64,000 nucleotides of DNA from contig CM055312.2 of NCBI GenBank assembly GCA_029255685.2, forward strand, positions 9,572,649 through 9,636,648. The letters are read 5' to 3'. Source of the stretch: Silene conica (taxonomy: Eukaryota; Streptophyta; Magnoliopsida; Caryophyllales; Caryophyllaceae). A program made the translations under genes and the position numbers. Under the pieces are notes generated by a model, which worked only from the letters and a program-made list of their open reading frames with translations, searched no databases and had not been told where the DNA came from. Of the stretch, positions 1 through 13,867 are shown piece by piece (positions within the stretch are counted from its first letter, which is position 1; each line of letters begins with the position of its first letter).

Positions 1-137
1 TACATTTTCACTAGGCTTAGCTTTGCTGTAGCTAAGGGGGTGGGAGCTCAGATTGTATCTCGGCTGCCCACCAATTTTATGTAAACTCTTATTTTGTTCT
101 TTTTTCTATGATAGCTGCGCGCATCCTTCCCATAAAA

Positions 138-184
<47 letters not shown>

Positions 185-640
185 ATTGTACTACAGTAGT
201 ACATCAACAATGAAAAGCAACAAATACGTACATAAGCAGTATGTTGACAGCCCCGACAGCTCCCCAACGACACCCTTTTGAAGCCCCTCAAACCATCTGA
301 ACCACCACTACCTCACCGTGGCTGCCACCAGTGCACCACGACGAACCATCTGACCCTACTCACAGACCCTGACTCAACCGAAACTGTCCTCAATTGCCCC
401 AACAACCACCCCTCGACACCAACAACAACCATTACCCAGACTCTTACCAAGACTCAATCTAGAATGGAGTACGTTATGAAAGAGAGGCAGTAGCCCTAGA
501 AAACTAGAATGCCATCACATCGTCGATAAGTCTCTGGTTAGATAGATGTCTTAGAGATTGACAGCCAGGAGCACGGAGTTGGCGTCTTAGGGATGGCTCA
601 AGCAATATAATATATAAATAGAGGGATCGGATCTATTTAG
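1..640. other. Unassigned DNA with AAT microsatellite
   Basis: No gene is recognised. A perfect (AAT)n tract of about 15 units lies at 138-183. The part at 290-470 is C- and A-rich and gives a low-complexity Pro/Thr-rich reading frame without a recognisable domain. A TATA-like string (TATATAAATAG) at about 610-620 resembles an LTR or gene promoter, but no partner repeat is visible. Confidence 0.5.
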
Positions 641-1555
641 AAACTTTAGGCTATATTCTGATTATAAGTGACGAACTCCCCTCTAACTTCTCGTCACACA
701 TGCTCCACTCTTTCGCTATGCTTCACGCCTTTCGTAGATTACACTCGTAAATAAGTCTCTACTGGACTAACGCGCTTCAAGAATTTGTTACGTGCACTAG
801 GGTCTTATACTAGGAGCTCCCTCTCTTCAAGTTGGTTTAAACTTTGTATGGATGGCTCTATTCTCAGGAGTTTTTCTTTTTTCTATGTTCTATGTCTATC
901 CGAAGTTGCCTTGTCTCTTTCTTTTCTTCCTTTACTGGGTTTTGCACAAGACAAGACTTCCTTAGTTCGAAGTGAAGCAAAGGGTAGATAGAAACAAAAA
1001 AGAAAAATATGAAAAATAGATTAAAAAAAATTATTATTTATTAAGAGCCTCCTTTCGACGGAATTCTAACTACTAACTTACCAGTTGGCTCTCTCTTACT
1101 TAAGGGCTTGCTTGCTCGAGACTTGACCTCCTCTGTAGACATTTGTCCTCTTTTTCGAGTTCATGCGTCCGATAAAGAAAGACGTACTAAAAGAGAAGGA
1201 AGTTTCACTCCCCAGCCCGATCTTTGCCTTAAGAGTGAACTTCTTTAGAGAAAGCTTACTCTCTATGGGACTTAGCCTAGGAAAATTCCTCTGTTCGAAA
1301 AAGAAAGAGAGAAAGTACCAACTACCAGAAAAAAGAGAAAGAGCGAACAAGAACTGCACTCCGAAAGATTGACCTTGCCTATTGTATCTATACGCTTTGA
1401 ACTGACCCCGCTGCCCGCCCTTGGTTTGGGTCCTATTCTACAGCCACAAGTAGAGCCACAGATCAAAAAGAAGTTGGCACTAAAGCGCTCTTTATAGAAA
1501 AAGTTATGAAAAGTAGAAAACATTTGAATAAGCAACTAAAAGGACGAAACAAATA
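640..1555. other. Possible organelle-derived segment (NUMT-like)
   Basis: The stretch has more even base composition than its surroundings and the purine-run texture (many AAAGAAAG and GAGAAAG strings) common in plant mitochondrial intergenic DNA. It has short open frames on both strands between 1096 and 1535, but none matches a gene I can name. This is an impression from composition only; a degenerate LTR or other intergenic DNA is equally possible. Confidence 0.2.
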
Positions 1556-1827
1556 CTAAGTCGAAACGCGAATTAGGTTGTCTTACAGTGACGATGCCGA
1601 TGGTGATGGAGGTGGTTGTCATTCTCATTCTTCCTCAATCCCATGGAGACTGATAGGAATTAGGTTTTATTTATGTTTCGTCGATGGAGGAGAAAGGTAG
1701 AATGAGGGCTGGTTTACGTCAAACTAAGTTAGGGTAAGGTAGGGTTTTGGTTTGCTCGGTTTCTTAACTCCAAAATCCGAACCCGACACTCTTCTTACTC
1801 GGTCCAATAATTCATAAAGAAAACACG

Positions 1828-2340
1828 GGTATTACACGCAACTTTAATTTTAGTAATTACTAAATGAGAAGATATTAGTAATTACTCACAAATATAACTC
1901 AAACATGATTTAAATAAAATTACACTTAAAAAAAGAATATAAATTAAGTATAAAAGAGAAATGAATATAAATAGAAAATATATTAATTTACAATGTAATA
2001 TTAAAATTAAATAAATACGAGTGAAATGTCATTTTATGAAATAATCATCAAATATAAAAATGATTATAAAATACGAAATAATCGTAGAAATACGATTTAT
2101 AAAATAATAACAATTTACGTAAATAATTAATAAGCATCCGTTTGAAATACGTGTAAAAATATGGTTTGACAGTTGTTGACTGTAAAATAATAACAGTTTA
2201 CGTAAATAATTAATAAGCATCCGTTTGAAATACGTGTAAAAACATGGTTTGACAATTGTTGACCGAGACTAAAATATGGGGTATTACAGTCTTCTCTCCT
2301 TAAAATGAACTTCGTCCCGAAGTTCACCACCCCGCAACGA
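1828..2340 (-). mobile_element. Ty3/gypsy LTR remnant with polypurine tract
   Basis: Read on the minus strand, a GAACTTCGGGACGAAGTTC-type string is followed by a purine-rich AAGGAGAGAAGAC tract and then TGTAATACCCC, the usual order pol end, polypurine tract, LTR start in many plant Ty3/gypsy chromoviruses. The LTR begins at about 2288 and runs toward lower coordinates; its far end is not clear. Inside it, a roughly 80-bp block is repeated in tandem (about 2115-2177 and 2197-2263). No matching second LTR or coding domains are seen, so this is a broken old fossil. Confidence 0.5.
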
Positions 2341-2473
2341 TAACAACACACCCCACAAGCATAAGACAACCACAAGTAGTACATTTATATATGCTCTTAA
2401 ACGCGAAGTATTACAACAAACGTGTAGCAGCCTTAGAAAACTACCACTCAACAAGTACCTAAAACACAAGCAA

Positions 2474-5400
2474 TCATACGACTAACACAGACTTAAGATA
2501 ATTAGCATCTCTTGGTTTAAGCTGTCCTTTAGGAATCTGAAGGAAGTACATCGTGAGCTCCTTTTGCATCATCTTGCTCACTATGTCAGGCCTGATCAGT
2601 GTGTCCTCTAGCCTGCTTTTGTTTCTCTGTAGCCAAATACTGTATATTACTGCATTGATCATAGCATTGATCATATTTCTTTTCATCTTTGAACCTCGCA
2701 GAGTCCTTTTCCAAGCATTCTCTATTGTATCCTTGAGGTTACAATGTGCTCAGCCATTCAGGCTGTTCAGGATATTGTGGCTGTATATGCATTTGCAGAA
2801 TAAATGCCCCATCTCTTCTGTAACTGAATGACATATGCAACAAAGATCATCAGGAATCAGTTGCAGATGATACAACTTCGCTTTCACATTCAATGCATTA
2901 TGCTGATGAAGCCACGCAATGAATCTATGTTTTGGTATAGTCCACTTATTCCATACTAGGTTACACCAATCCACCTTATCGCCCCTTTCTCGACTCCAAT
3001 GATACCCTTGACTGATAGTGTATTCATTTTGCGCATTCCAGACTTGCTGCTCAAACCCAGGTTTGAAAACTTCCTTCGCTTGACAAATTTTCTTCCAACC
3101 CCAATTTACATCCAATTTTGGTTGATAATCAAGCCAAGGAGTCCCTTTGAGGTACACATGGTGTATCCATTGTACCCATAGTTTGCCTGGTTGACTGATT
3201 ACCCACCACGCAAGTTTTCCAATAACAGCCTTGTTTCACACAATGTTTTGGAGAATGTTTAATCCGCCCTCTCTGTATGGCTTACATATATTTGACCATG
3301 CGACAAGAGGGGCCCTAGTATATGCAGCAGACCCTTCCCAAAGATAAGTTCTACAGAGACCTTCTATCTGTCTAACAATGCCTGTGGGAAGCATGAAAAT
3401 ATTGGCCCAGTAATGGTGAAGGAAATTCAATACAGATTTTACAAGAACTAGACGACCAGTGTATGACAGCTTCCTGGCACCCAGTCGTCTGATCCGCATA
3501 ATGACTTGATCAATCAGGGGTTGACAGTCAGTCTTGTTTAATCTGGTGGCTTTAATCGGTACTCTCAAATATTTAAAGGTAAGCGTACCTTCCAGACAAC
3601 CAGATACTTCCAAAATGTCCTGTTTCACCCGCTGGCTAACCCCATTGAAGTACATATTCGATTTGCCTTTGCTTAATTTCAGTCCAGACGCTGCAGAGAA
3701 CGTAGCAAAAGTGCGGAGAAGAACCATCATGGATGCTAGATCACCTTTGCTGAAGAGAAGTAAATCATCAGCAAAAAAGAGACTAGACAGTTTCAAGGAC
3801 TTACACAGAGGATGATATTTGAACTCCGTGCTTGCAGTTGTGTGGGAGAGCAGCCTAGTCAAATATTCCATGCAAATGGTGAACAAAAGCGGAGATAGGG
3901 GGTCCCCTTGTCGCAGTCCACCTTGGCCTTTGAAGAAGCCAAAATGATCCCCATTCAACTTCAAAGTGAAGCTTGTCGTCGTAACACATTGCATGACTAA
4001 ATGAATGAATTCAGCAGGGATTCTTAGAGCCTTCAACATTTGTTCTAAAAAATTCCATTCAATTGTATCATACGCCTTTTGCATATCCATCTTGATCATG
4101 CATCTGGGGGAAATATGTTTCCTGGTATACAACCGCATCAAATCCTGGCATATCATAATGTTTTCAACTATATGACGCCCTTTAATGAACCTCCCTTAGA
4201 CAGGAGAGATAATATCCGGCAAAACATTGGCTAGTCTGGAACATAACAACTTAGATATACATTTGTAGACTGTATTGCAACAAGCTATAGGGCGAAATTG
4301 CAAAACTGAAGTGGGGTTAGTCACCTTAGGAATCAGTGTAACCACAGTATTGTTAAGTTGTTTCAGCATTTGGCCGTGTTGAAAGAAATCTTTCACAGCC
4401 ATACATACATCCTCTCCCACAATATGCCAATTAGTCTTAAAGAAATGGCTATTGTACCCATCAGGTCCCGGTGCTTTCGAGTCTGGAATGCTGAACATAA
4501 CAGTTTTAATTTCTTCTGAGGTCACTGGTTCTGTAAGATATGCAATATGAGAGGCTGTGCAAACATTACCATGTCTCACAATACTTGTGGCAACGCTGGT
4601 GGTGGGGTGAGATGTCCCTAGTAGGTGCTGGTAATATTGCAAGAACGCTCCTTGAATATTTTCGGCCTCATCATGCCATGCGCCATTTATATCCATGATT
4701 TTGGTAACTTGATTCTGTAGCTTCCTACTTCGAAGAGAACCATGGAAATACGCTGTGTTGCAGTCCCCACTTTGAAGCCATTGAGTCTTTGCTCGTTGCT
4801 TTAGAAAGCTAAATCTGGCCTTATCCAATATGGCATACTGTTTCTGAGCTTTAATTTCTTCTAGGATAAGATGTCTATCCCCTGGATCAGCAATTAATTG
4901 TTTCTGTACCTCTATAGGACGCACATATGCAATATCAGCCTTATTTTCAATATCAGAGAAATTGCTTTTATTTAGTTGCTTCAGAGGGTATTTGAGTTTT
5001 TTCAGCTTGGTAACCACCTGAAACATAGGAGTGCCATAAACATTTATCTCCCAATGCTCCTTGATAATGCTAGGATATAGAGGAGATTGGCTCCACATAT
5101 CATAGTATTTGAAGCTCCTATGCTTCGTCTCAGACATATGCTGAAGAGCCACTATGCAAGGTGTGTGATCAAATTCACCTTTGGGATGGAATGTAGCTTT
5201 GTGGCTCCCAAACTGGCCTAGCCACTCTTGATTAACCAGGGCCCTGTCAATTATACTGTAGACTCTAGTTTCTGGGGGACGTTTGTTATTCCAAGTGAAG
5301 TGAGCACCTTCAGATGGACAGTCAATAAGGGCACAACTATCTATCCATTGCTGGAAAGGAGTGGCTTCTGCTATATTGAACCCCCCTCCTAGTCTCTCAT

Positions 5401-5815
5401 CAGAGTTCAACACACAATTGAAGTCCCCTCCTACTATCCAGGGGCCTTGAATGGTGCTGCCAATAACCATGAGATCATGCCATAACTTTGTTCTTTCGCC
5501 AATGTGATTAAAAGCATATACAAATGTAGCCTCAAAGGTCTGGGACATTGTCATATCATGCACTACACAATGTATAAGCTGCGAAGAATATTTCACCACC
5601 TCAACCATGCACTGTGCAGCTGTGCTGGATCCCAGAGCACCCATACCCTCCCTCCCTGATGCATATGATTGTTTGTGGTTACACACCACTTATTAAACCC
5701 AATGTTCATAACAGTATTAAACTTATTTGAATTTATTTTCGTCTCTAGTAAAGCAAACAGTCCTACTTTATTGGAATTCAAAAACTTATATACATCGTGT
5801 AAAGCCTAGGATCAT
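2474..5815 (-). pseudogene. LINE ORF2: endonuclease, reverse transcriptase, zf-RVT; broken
   Basis: On the minus strand, in order: an endonuclease region (ALLETK near 5750; GPWIVGGDFNCVLNSDE near 5420; DHTPCIV near 5170), a linker, the RT (KAPGPDGY near 4470; RPIACCN near 4290; GLRQGDPLSP near 3910; FADDLLLFSKG near 3760) and a zf-RVT region (about 3150-2760). The catalytic FADD is kept. The frame shifts near 5600, and stops sit near 4195 (a Gln codon to TAA), 3235 (Trp to TGA) and 2749. The function known for the family is target-primed reverse transcription; this copy is dead. The pieces are otherwise collinear, so it decayed by point mutation rather than rearrangement. Confidence 0.85.
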
Positions 5816-5918
5816 CAGAAAGGATAGTTGGTAGTGACCTGGTTCTTGACAGTCCTTTTGCAGCTGGTTTCATTAGGAGTTTTTGGAGGTAAGTTGGACT
5901 ATTCTCATCAGTAAAGTT

Positions 5919-7009
5919 CTATGTGGTAGCAGCCTGTCTAGGTTCCATGGTAGCAGGTGGTGCCCGTGGCTTAGAGTTTAGTGATTCCTTTGGTATACTG
6001 CTAATATGACTTGGTCCACTGGTGTTTTTCTTCATCACAGCAACCGAAACATTCTTCGTCACAGGTGGTGTTTTGTGTTTCCTACAATCCTTCCTGTCAT
6101 GTCCCATTTTTTTACAATCCTGGCAAATAGTGGGCTTCCAATCATATTTAATGTCAATGCATACCAATTGTCCCTTTTCATCTTTGAATCTTATCTGCTC
6201 TGAAATTTTTTGATCTATATGCACCTCAACTAATACTCTGGCAAAACCCAGTCTTGTACGTTGTTGAGTAATAGTATCTGATTGAATGTATGTCTCAACT
6301 AGTGATGCAATTTTGGGTAGGCTGTTACCCCAAAATTTCAAGGGTAATTTGTATAAACGAACCCATGTAGGAACCACCTTCACATCCTCTTTTTCTAGGT
6401 CGATATCTGGTCTCCATGCCTTTATTACCACCGGTTTATTATCAAATAGGTAATGACCTCCATTCAATACCATATCCTTCATGGCTTCGGTATTAAACCT
6501 AACAACAAATACGCATTAGGTAGAAACGATATTTTGTCTATTTTATGGTGTTTCCAAATTCTTTGGATGAAACCTTCAAGTACCTGCCATGGCGGTTGTG
6601 CTCCAATAATGAATCCATATATTGCTGAATTCCAGTATTCAATCTCACCTTGGACATCATCATCCGATAGGTGCATAAGTGTTTCTTCTTCTGGTTCAAC
6701 TATGACTGTTCTTTTCCCCTGTTTTTGATACCATATTCCTCCCATGTCCTCCGAATTCTTCTGCCCCATATTTGGTGTCTGTGTATCGCTTTCATCCATG
6801 GCATCCTCAGATTCCTCTTCATCCTCTGTGACCACGTCGTAGGGAGCAACACCCCCTAGGATATCCTACATGGATTTCTGACGCAATGGTTCCTCATCCT
6901 CAACATTAGGTCCCTGATTGTGTGTTCTTAAAGCAGATTCCTTATTCATAGGTCTTCGTTTTCGCCTAGTGATGTTAGTAATCTGTGATGGAGAAGGAGA
7001 CTTGGCCAT
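5919..7009 (-). pseudogene. LINE ORF1 (DUF4283 and zinc knuckle), broken
   Basis: The start is the ATG at 7009-7007, opening a basic N-terminus (MAKSPSPSQ, then RRKRRP). The frame meets a TAG at about 6867. It then continues through an acidic stretch and a DUF4283-type domain (about 6620-6250; GFIIGAQPPWQVLEGFIQRIW, then WVRLYKLPLKFWG) with one further frame change near 6480. A CX2CX4HX4C knuckle (CQDCKKMGHDRKDC) lies at about 6085-6125. In plant L1 elements this protein binds the element RNA and forms the RNP. At least two disabling changes are visible, so it is not expected to make a full protein. Confidence 0.8.
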
Positions 7010-8689
7010 GGTGCCAGAGTCGCCGTCAAATCGCCAGAGAAAGCTTCTCTCACTAGGGTTTTTATAATAATTTAACTTTTAAGTCTTATACAATAACATA
7101 TATTATCCATTACAATATCATCATTGTAAACTGACTTAATTGAAAACTGACATAATTTTTAACACCGGTTTAATGAAAAACGCTAAAAATATATAATAAC
7201 TGCACAAGTAAAAACAAATAATACCATGTGTTCTGTACCAAGGAACATCATCATTGGCGCTTCTTTCTCTTTCGCCTCCATGTAATTCAACACAACTGAC
7301 CATGCTGCTATTACCCGTATGTCAGTGTAATCATCAGGTTTTGTTGACATAACATCAGCCCTATCCAAAATAGCGTTCCAGAAGAAAACAAAAGCTCACT
7401 GCAAAAAAAAGACACATAATCACTAATACCACAAACGAGAAAAAAAACCCACAGTTGAAGTGCAACAAAAGAGAAAAAGAACATACTCATTTTCAAGTGT
7501 GTGATCGTCCAAGAAACAATAATCAACTTGTTTCTTCAGACTTGGTAACCCAGTTGTGAATCTGCTATTAGCCCTCATAATTTTTGACACTACAACAATA
7601 TTTTTGTCTGCCTTCCCACAGTTTATTGAGCAACCAAGACCATCAGAGTTTCCTCTCCTAGAACCACCTCTGGATGATCTAATTATCCCACCACTGAAAG
7701 GCTCATCTGGCACAGTTTTTTTTAACCTACCGGAGTTCCTTCCCTAGCAACCAGTTTCTCAGCTAATATCCTAGCAACCTCCAGATCAGTTGCCTCCGCT
7801 TTTACGTTTTCCATCTCAGCTAACCTACGTTTTTCAATCAAGTCGGGGAGCAAAGGTTCCTTTATCTTTGTAAATTCCTCAACTAAAGGTAACAACCTCT
7901 CTCTTTCTTTGTTGATATCAGCTAAAACTAGGATAGCAGCAATCTCAGCTCTGTAAATAATCCTTTTTAATGGATCATGCAACTCTGATGTAAACAACTC
8001 CCCGTTGTAAAACATCATATGCATCATTACAAAAACACCACAATCTAAGTTTTGAGGTTCTTCTAATTTCCACGGAAAATCCACATTTACAAATTTGAAA
8101 TTACAGACCTCACTGCCTCGTTCATACCCTTTCTTTAAAAGAAAGGTACCAAATATTTCAACCTGGTTAGTTTTAAAAACAAAGTCAGTCATTCTCAAGT
8201 AAAAAATACAATAACAGCTATTATACATTACAATAATTAACATTATAAAAAAATACAAATAACCACAAAAAGTATAACTTTAAGAAAACATAATATAAGG
8301 TACGTACAATAGATTTGCTAGCCACCAACCAGATACTATCTTCGAAATCATCATATACCCGATTGTCAAGATAGTTGATACTCTTCCCCAAAAAATTTAA
8401 AGCAACACAGAAAAAATGCTCTCCAAAATGAACAGGGAGAAAAACCTGACATGATAAAAAATAGAGATTTCTGATAAAATATTAATGAAGAATTTAGAAA
8501 ACCATAAATACATCTAATAAGCAAATAAAAACATACCCAATCGGCTCCTATGTCAAGGGAGCCTTGGCTATCCAGAATGATGTTTTCCCAAGTATTAACA
8601 ATTTCGTGATCTCTATACTCATTTTTCTCATTATCAGCAGCATTGATGAACTTCAATAAAGAATCCTATAAAACATTTTAAATAATTAT

Positions 8690-9330
8690 TATTCCCTCTG
8701 CTTAACTGAATACAATAACATGTATTATGCATTGCAATAATTAACATTATGCAATACAATAATTCACATTATGCAATACAATAACCAACATAACTTTAAA
8801 AAAAGAAATGAAGTATAACACTTGGAAACTCTACTTCACTGAATACAATAACAGCTATTATGAATTACAATAACAGGTATTATGCAATACAATAACCAAC
8901 TTAACTTAAAAAAATAGAAATGAAGTATCACAAATGGAAAACTGACTTAATTGAATACAATAACATGTATTATACATTACAATAATTAACATTATGCAAT
9001 ACAATAATTAACATTATGCATTACAATAACAAGTATTATGCATTACAATAATTAACATTATGCAATACAATAATTAACATTATGCATTACAATAACAGGT
9101 ATTATGCATTACAATAATTAACATTATGCAATACAATAATTGACATTATGCATTACAATAACAGGTTTTATTCATTACAATAATTAACATTATGATATAC
9201 AATAACCAACATAATAACTTTGAAAAATAGAATGAAGGATCACAAATGGAAAACTGACTTTACTGAATACAATAACAAGTATTGTGCATTACAATAATTA
9301 ACATCATGCAAATACAATAACAAAAATAAG
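8690..9330. repeat. Intronic minisatellite, ACAATAATTAACATTATGCA type
   Basis: A degenerate array of about 20-22-bp units built on ACAATAATTAACATTATG and ACAATAACAGGTATTATG fills the intron between the 9555-9365 and 8656-8537 exons of the Ulp1-like gene. The same ACAATAACT-type unit recurs in intron 1 on both sides of the CACTA element (11500-11607 and 16727-17000) and upstream at 17240-17560. Confidence 0.8.
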
Positions 9331-11624
9331 GAATTAAAATTACACCCCCCAGAATAGAAACACATACTGAATGACTTGTCCAAAAAAATCTTCTGGACGG
9401 AGGTAACTCTTTCTCGGCCTTGAACATAATGTCATTCAGTAAAAATGACCAACAGTCAATAATGTTCGATGTGATCATAGTCTTGGCAGACATTGAAACA
9501 ATATCATCTCGAGTTAACATATTGAGAGATGAGTACGAGACCAAATCCTCCCTATCACATTGAAACAAATCATTAATAATTGCGGCGCAAAAAAGTAAAA
9601 ACTACGAAAAAACCAGAGAAAAACTAAAAGAATGCTTACCCCATTTGTAAGTCATGGTCATGTAGGAAACAGTAATCAAACACATTTTTCCTCAAACTTA
9701 AAATAGGAGCAAAAAGCTCCTTGTACTCAAACAAGAATTCAGAGACAACCACTGCATCCGGATCACAAACTCCACACGCTAACCCACAGCTTATACCATC
9801 CTTCCCAAAAAACGTATGCTGAGGCACAACATCAGAATGCAGCAGGTAAGAATTTATGAAAAAGCTGTCCGGGTTTCTTTCCACAACAATAATATCATTG
9901 ACAACTTTGTTAATTACGTCATCCAAATCTCCCAAATCTCCAAAATCTCCGAAATCACCAGCTTCAGCCAAATCATCATTAATGGGACTGCCACCATTAG
10001 TTCTTTCCTCACCCACCCCCTCCTGATTTTCTTTCTCCGACGATAAGTCACCAAACTTCTTTTTACTTCGAGAATACACCACCTTAAATTTATCTCCATC
10101 ACTACCCACAACCCCCTTTGCTTTCACTGTATTTGTTTCATGATCTTTGCAAAATGTTTCATACAATGGCAACTTACTTCCCACATTTTTAATTTTCTCA
10201 GCTTATTTGCAAATAAAATCAAAGTACTTCATGAACATTGAGTTCTCATCACTCAAAAAAGCGGGAGTTTGGGAAACTAACGACACGGATGTAGAAGCAT
10301 CATCGGCTGAACAAGACCCACACTCTTTTTCCATTGCTTATTTTCGTTGCGTGTACAAGTGGAGAAATATCTCAACATCTCTCTTCATCATCAAAAAATG
10401 TAATTGAGAAACCTAAACAAAAATAAAAAACGTTAAACAATAACTATAATAAATCATTACAATAATTGTTGTACTACTTGAAAAACAAAACTGATGTAAA
10501 TTACAAAACTTACATCAGCAGCTTTTGATCGAATGGCATCATCCGTATCAAAACTTTCAGGTAATTCCAGATACTTTTTCCCAGGTTGAACTTTGTCAAC
10601 AACCGAACTCCTTTTCTAGGATATATGATCTATAGCATTTGAATGTTTGCATATGGGATAAACATTGTTGATATATTCCCCATTCCCTAAAGAACCGGAT
10701 TTCAGCTCTAACTTGCCTCTTCTAACAAAGGATTCCTCATCCCAATGCTTGATAAGGGGAGTTTAAGAGGGCATTGAATGATCCTTAAAACGCAACCGAT
10801 GGAAGTATGCTATCATGACAACAAGTATGCACCCACGCAAAGTACGCAACCCGCCTCTGCACTGTTCCACACCCTCAACTAATTTTTCAAAAATGTAACC
10901 ACACCAATCCAAATGGGGGATCCGTTCAACATTTTGCACTGCCTTCAGAAGTGAAAAATCGATTGAATAAATGGAAGGAGGAGTAAGAACAACTGACATA
11001 GCATAAAGCACAAACAATCGCTTAAATTCATCTCCTCCATCATCTCCCATCCCAACAATTTTACTAAACACAGCAGGAACAGTTACATAATTTGACCCTT
11101 GTACGTCAAACTTCTTCCTAAATTCATCTTTCAAGGTCTCTTGCGAGGATAATACACTATGTCCCGTGTAAACCACCTCAACCTTATCACCCCCAAGTGG
11201 CAACCCAAAAATATCATGAACATCATCCTTGCAAATAGGAAATTTAATATCTTTTGCTTCGAAAAAATTAGCAGCTGAATTAAAGTGCTTCACAAACAAT
11301 GGTATAACACCCAATGGCAAAAAACTCACTTTAAAATCCAGTAAAGCACCAAACCCCATCTCAACGACTGCCTTTCGCTGGTTTGGCCCAAGATTTTGTA
11401 AAAGGTTAACTAGAACATTATGGTGGCAACTCACTTTAAACTTCCCAGCACTGCAAAGAACCATACGAGCTAAATAAACACAAGTGATGCATAAAATAAA
11501 ACAACCAGGGAGTCACTACTGGATACAATAACTAAGTTTATATAATACAATAACTGTGTAAAAGTAAATACAATAACATAACTTATATAATACAATAACT
11601 GTCTTAACACTACTACAGAAAGCC

Positions 11625-12150
11625 TTAAGGACATCGGACTTTTATGGACAAGGACATCGGATTAGCAACCGATGTAGAGTTCGCTGATGTCCATTATGGG
11701 TGTAAAGGACATCGGTTGTGCAACCGATGTCCATTTGGTAATGCACATCGGATGTTTCAAAAGTCTGATGTCCATCATCCTTATGCACATCAGACTTTAG
11801 CTAACATCTGATGTCCATTTGGTAATGCACATCGGGGGTTTAATAAATCTGATGTCCTTCATTCTTATGCATATCATTCTGTAGCTCACATCTGATGTCC
11901 TTCATATGTATGCACATCGGAGGTGTAATATGTCTGATGTCCTTAATATGTATGCACATCGGAGGTTTAATATGTCTGATGTCCTTCATATGTATGCACA
12001 TCATTTTTTTGCTTTAATCTGATGTCCATTTATGTTTTGTACATCGGAGGTTTAATATGTCTGATGTCCTTTATATGTATGCACATCATTTTTTTGCTGT
12101 AATCTGATGTCCATTTATGTTAATATACATCATACTATTGAATAAACCGC
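11625..12150. repeat. CACTA subterminal repeats, left
   Basis: About fifteen copies of a short motif around TGATGTCC / GGACATCGG occur in both orientations, separated by 20-40 bp. In En/Spm-type elements such subterminal motifs bind the element's own DNA-binding protein. Confidence 0.85.
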
Positions 12151-12479
12151 TGTCCTTGATGTTGCCTTTTTTTTAAAAAAAAAAGCTGGTATTGATGATA
12201 ATTTGTACCACCAGTATACATTATTCAGATGCCAGCCATTTAGACTGGCGTATCAAAACAGATTATAGGCCACCATCAACAAAACAAACACAAATTCATA
12301 GCAAATCACGACAAAGTCGTTCGTCTTTCATTAAACAAATTCAAAGTAAATCACGACAAAGGTCGGTCGTCTTTCATACATTATCCAAATTCAAAGTAAA
12401 TCACGACATCTAAAATACTACGTTACTAAAAAGACTATGCATTTAGAAAATAGTCCGCCCACAAGTCCCTGACCTCGTC

Positions 12480-13835
12480 GATTTCTTCTTGGGAATATGG
12501 CAGTCGGTGTTTGAAAACCTGTAAATCATCATAATTCATAAAATTAATATGAGGTATTCTAAATGGAACAAATGAAGACGAAGAGGCATGCATGTAAAAA
12601 AAATATGGACTGAATTCTTCAACCTCATGAACGACAGATTATATCCGTGAACAAATGAAGACGAAGAGGCATGCATCTAAGATATTGAAGCAATGAGATG
12701 TCTTCAGAAGCTGATCATACCTAGCACATTTAATATTCATGTAAGTTTCAGTGACTATATTTACTATCAAGACTCAAGAATGATTTAAATCACACTTGCA
12801 GTCAGCATAAAGGACATACGCAGGGATTGCCAGGCCCAGTCCAAGCAAGCAGCGAGCTTCTTCCTCATGAAAATCAAAATGCTTTTGAATATGATCAACG
12901 TTGGCGTGCTCCAGATAATGCGCACTCATTTCCTTCCTGAAATATAAACTTAAGGCTCATAAACTGATAAACAAAGCAACAGCATAGGTCAAATAGAGGC
13001 AAAAGATACAACACCATTAAATGGTCAAATGAAATGTACACAAAAATACTCCCTGCAATCCAATCTTTCCAGATTTCAAAATCCCCCTCAAATGTTTTAA
13101 GACATGGGAATATTGCATTTGACTGGAGGGAGTAACATACAAAGATATTATCCTTGTAAAGGCCCCTATCTGTGACAAGAAAACAGGGGTCATTTGATAA
13201 AACCTATTCCCTATGAAAGCATGGAGACCAACAATAGTACATTAAGAGCTAGTGCCTAGTCCTGGACTCCTGGTGCATACTGAACTACCGAAAAAAAGTA
13301 CAACAAAACAAGTAAGCAACCAAAAGAGAACTGATACTGCAATAATTACTCTGTATCCTGCATACTGACTTTGACGACAACTGTGGCTTGTAGGTATAGA
13401 AAATTTCCATTTATACAGGCTTTATACTTTTAAAAAAATGAAAGGAACTGAGGTATTTACTCATTTTCTGAAAACAGTTCTCCATAGGAGATACCATCGG
13501 CATACTGAATCTTCTTAAAATGATCAACTCCCTGACAGCAGACAAAGACAAACCTCAGAAACATATAAAGCAGAACTGTGGAAGACCAAACAGCAAAACA
13601 GACCTGAAGAAGCATGAGGATCAACACGCTTGTCTACTGCACCAATATTTGCTAAAGAGAAGTGAATAAGTGTTAATATTACAATAGAAAGTGTTAATAT
13701 TACAATAGAAAGTACATACAGCTTTTTCGAGAGATCAACACGCTTGTCTACTGCACCAATATTTGCTAATGCCAGCTCCCGCAACTCAAGAAAAGAAGAT
13801 AGATGTACAAGATTAGCTAAAAAGGACTTGGTCAC
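12480..13835 (-). pseudogene. Unidentified captured exons in the CACTA element
   Basis: Read on the minus strand, several short exon-like blocks with splice-like borders are present: FLELRELALANIGAVDKRVD (about 13795-13735, with a partial second copy at 13650-13610), DHFKKIQYADGISYGELFSE (about 13525-13460), an HANVDHIQKHFDFHEEEA block (about 12945-12830) and KHRLPYSQEEIDEVRDLWAD (about 12515-12455). They may continue the captured SNF2-family gene next to them or come from another gene. I do not recognise the product. Confidence 0.35.
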
Positions 13836-13867
13836 TTCAAGGACAACTGTCTACTTGAGGTCACTAC

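Larger units (their letters stand above)
2474..7060 (-). mobile_element. L1-type LINE, near full length, decayed
   Basis: A non-LTR retrotransposon on the minus strand. ORF1 (from 7009) has a DUF4283-type RNA-binding region and a CCHC knuckle. ORF2 (about 5815 to 2474) has an apurinic endonuclease, a reverse transcriptase with FADD, and a zf-RVT C-terminal region. This is the order of plant L1 elements. The 5' leader reaches about 7060, where it cuts into the Ulp1-like transposon gene. The 3' end is unclear: no poly(A) tract (T run on the plus strand) or obvious target-site duplication was found near 2300-2470, so the 3' border may have been rearranged with the neighbouring gypsy remnant. Confidence 0.85.
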
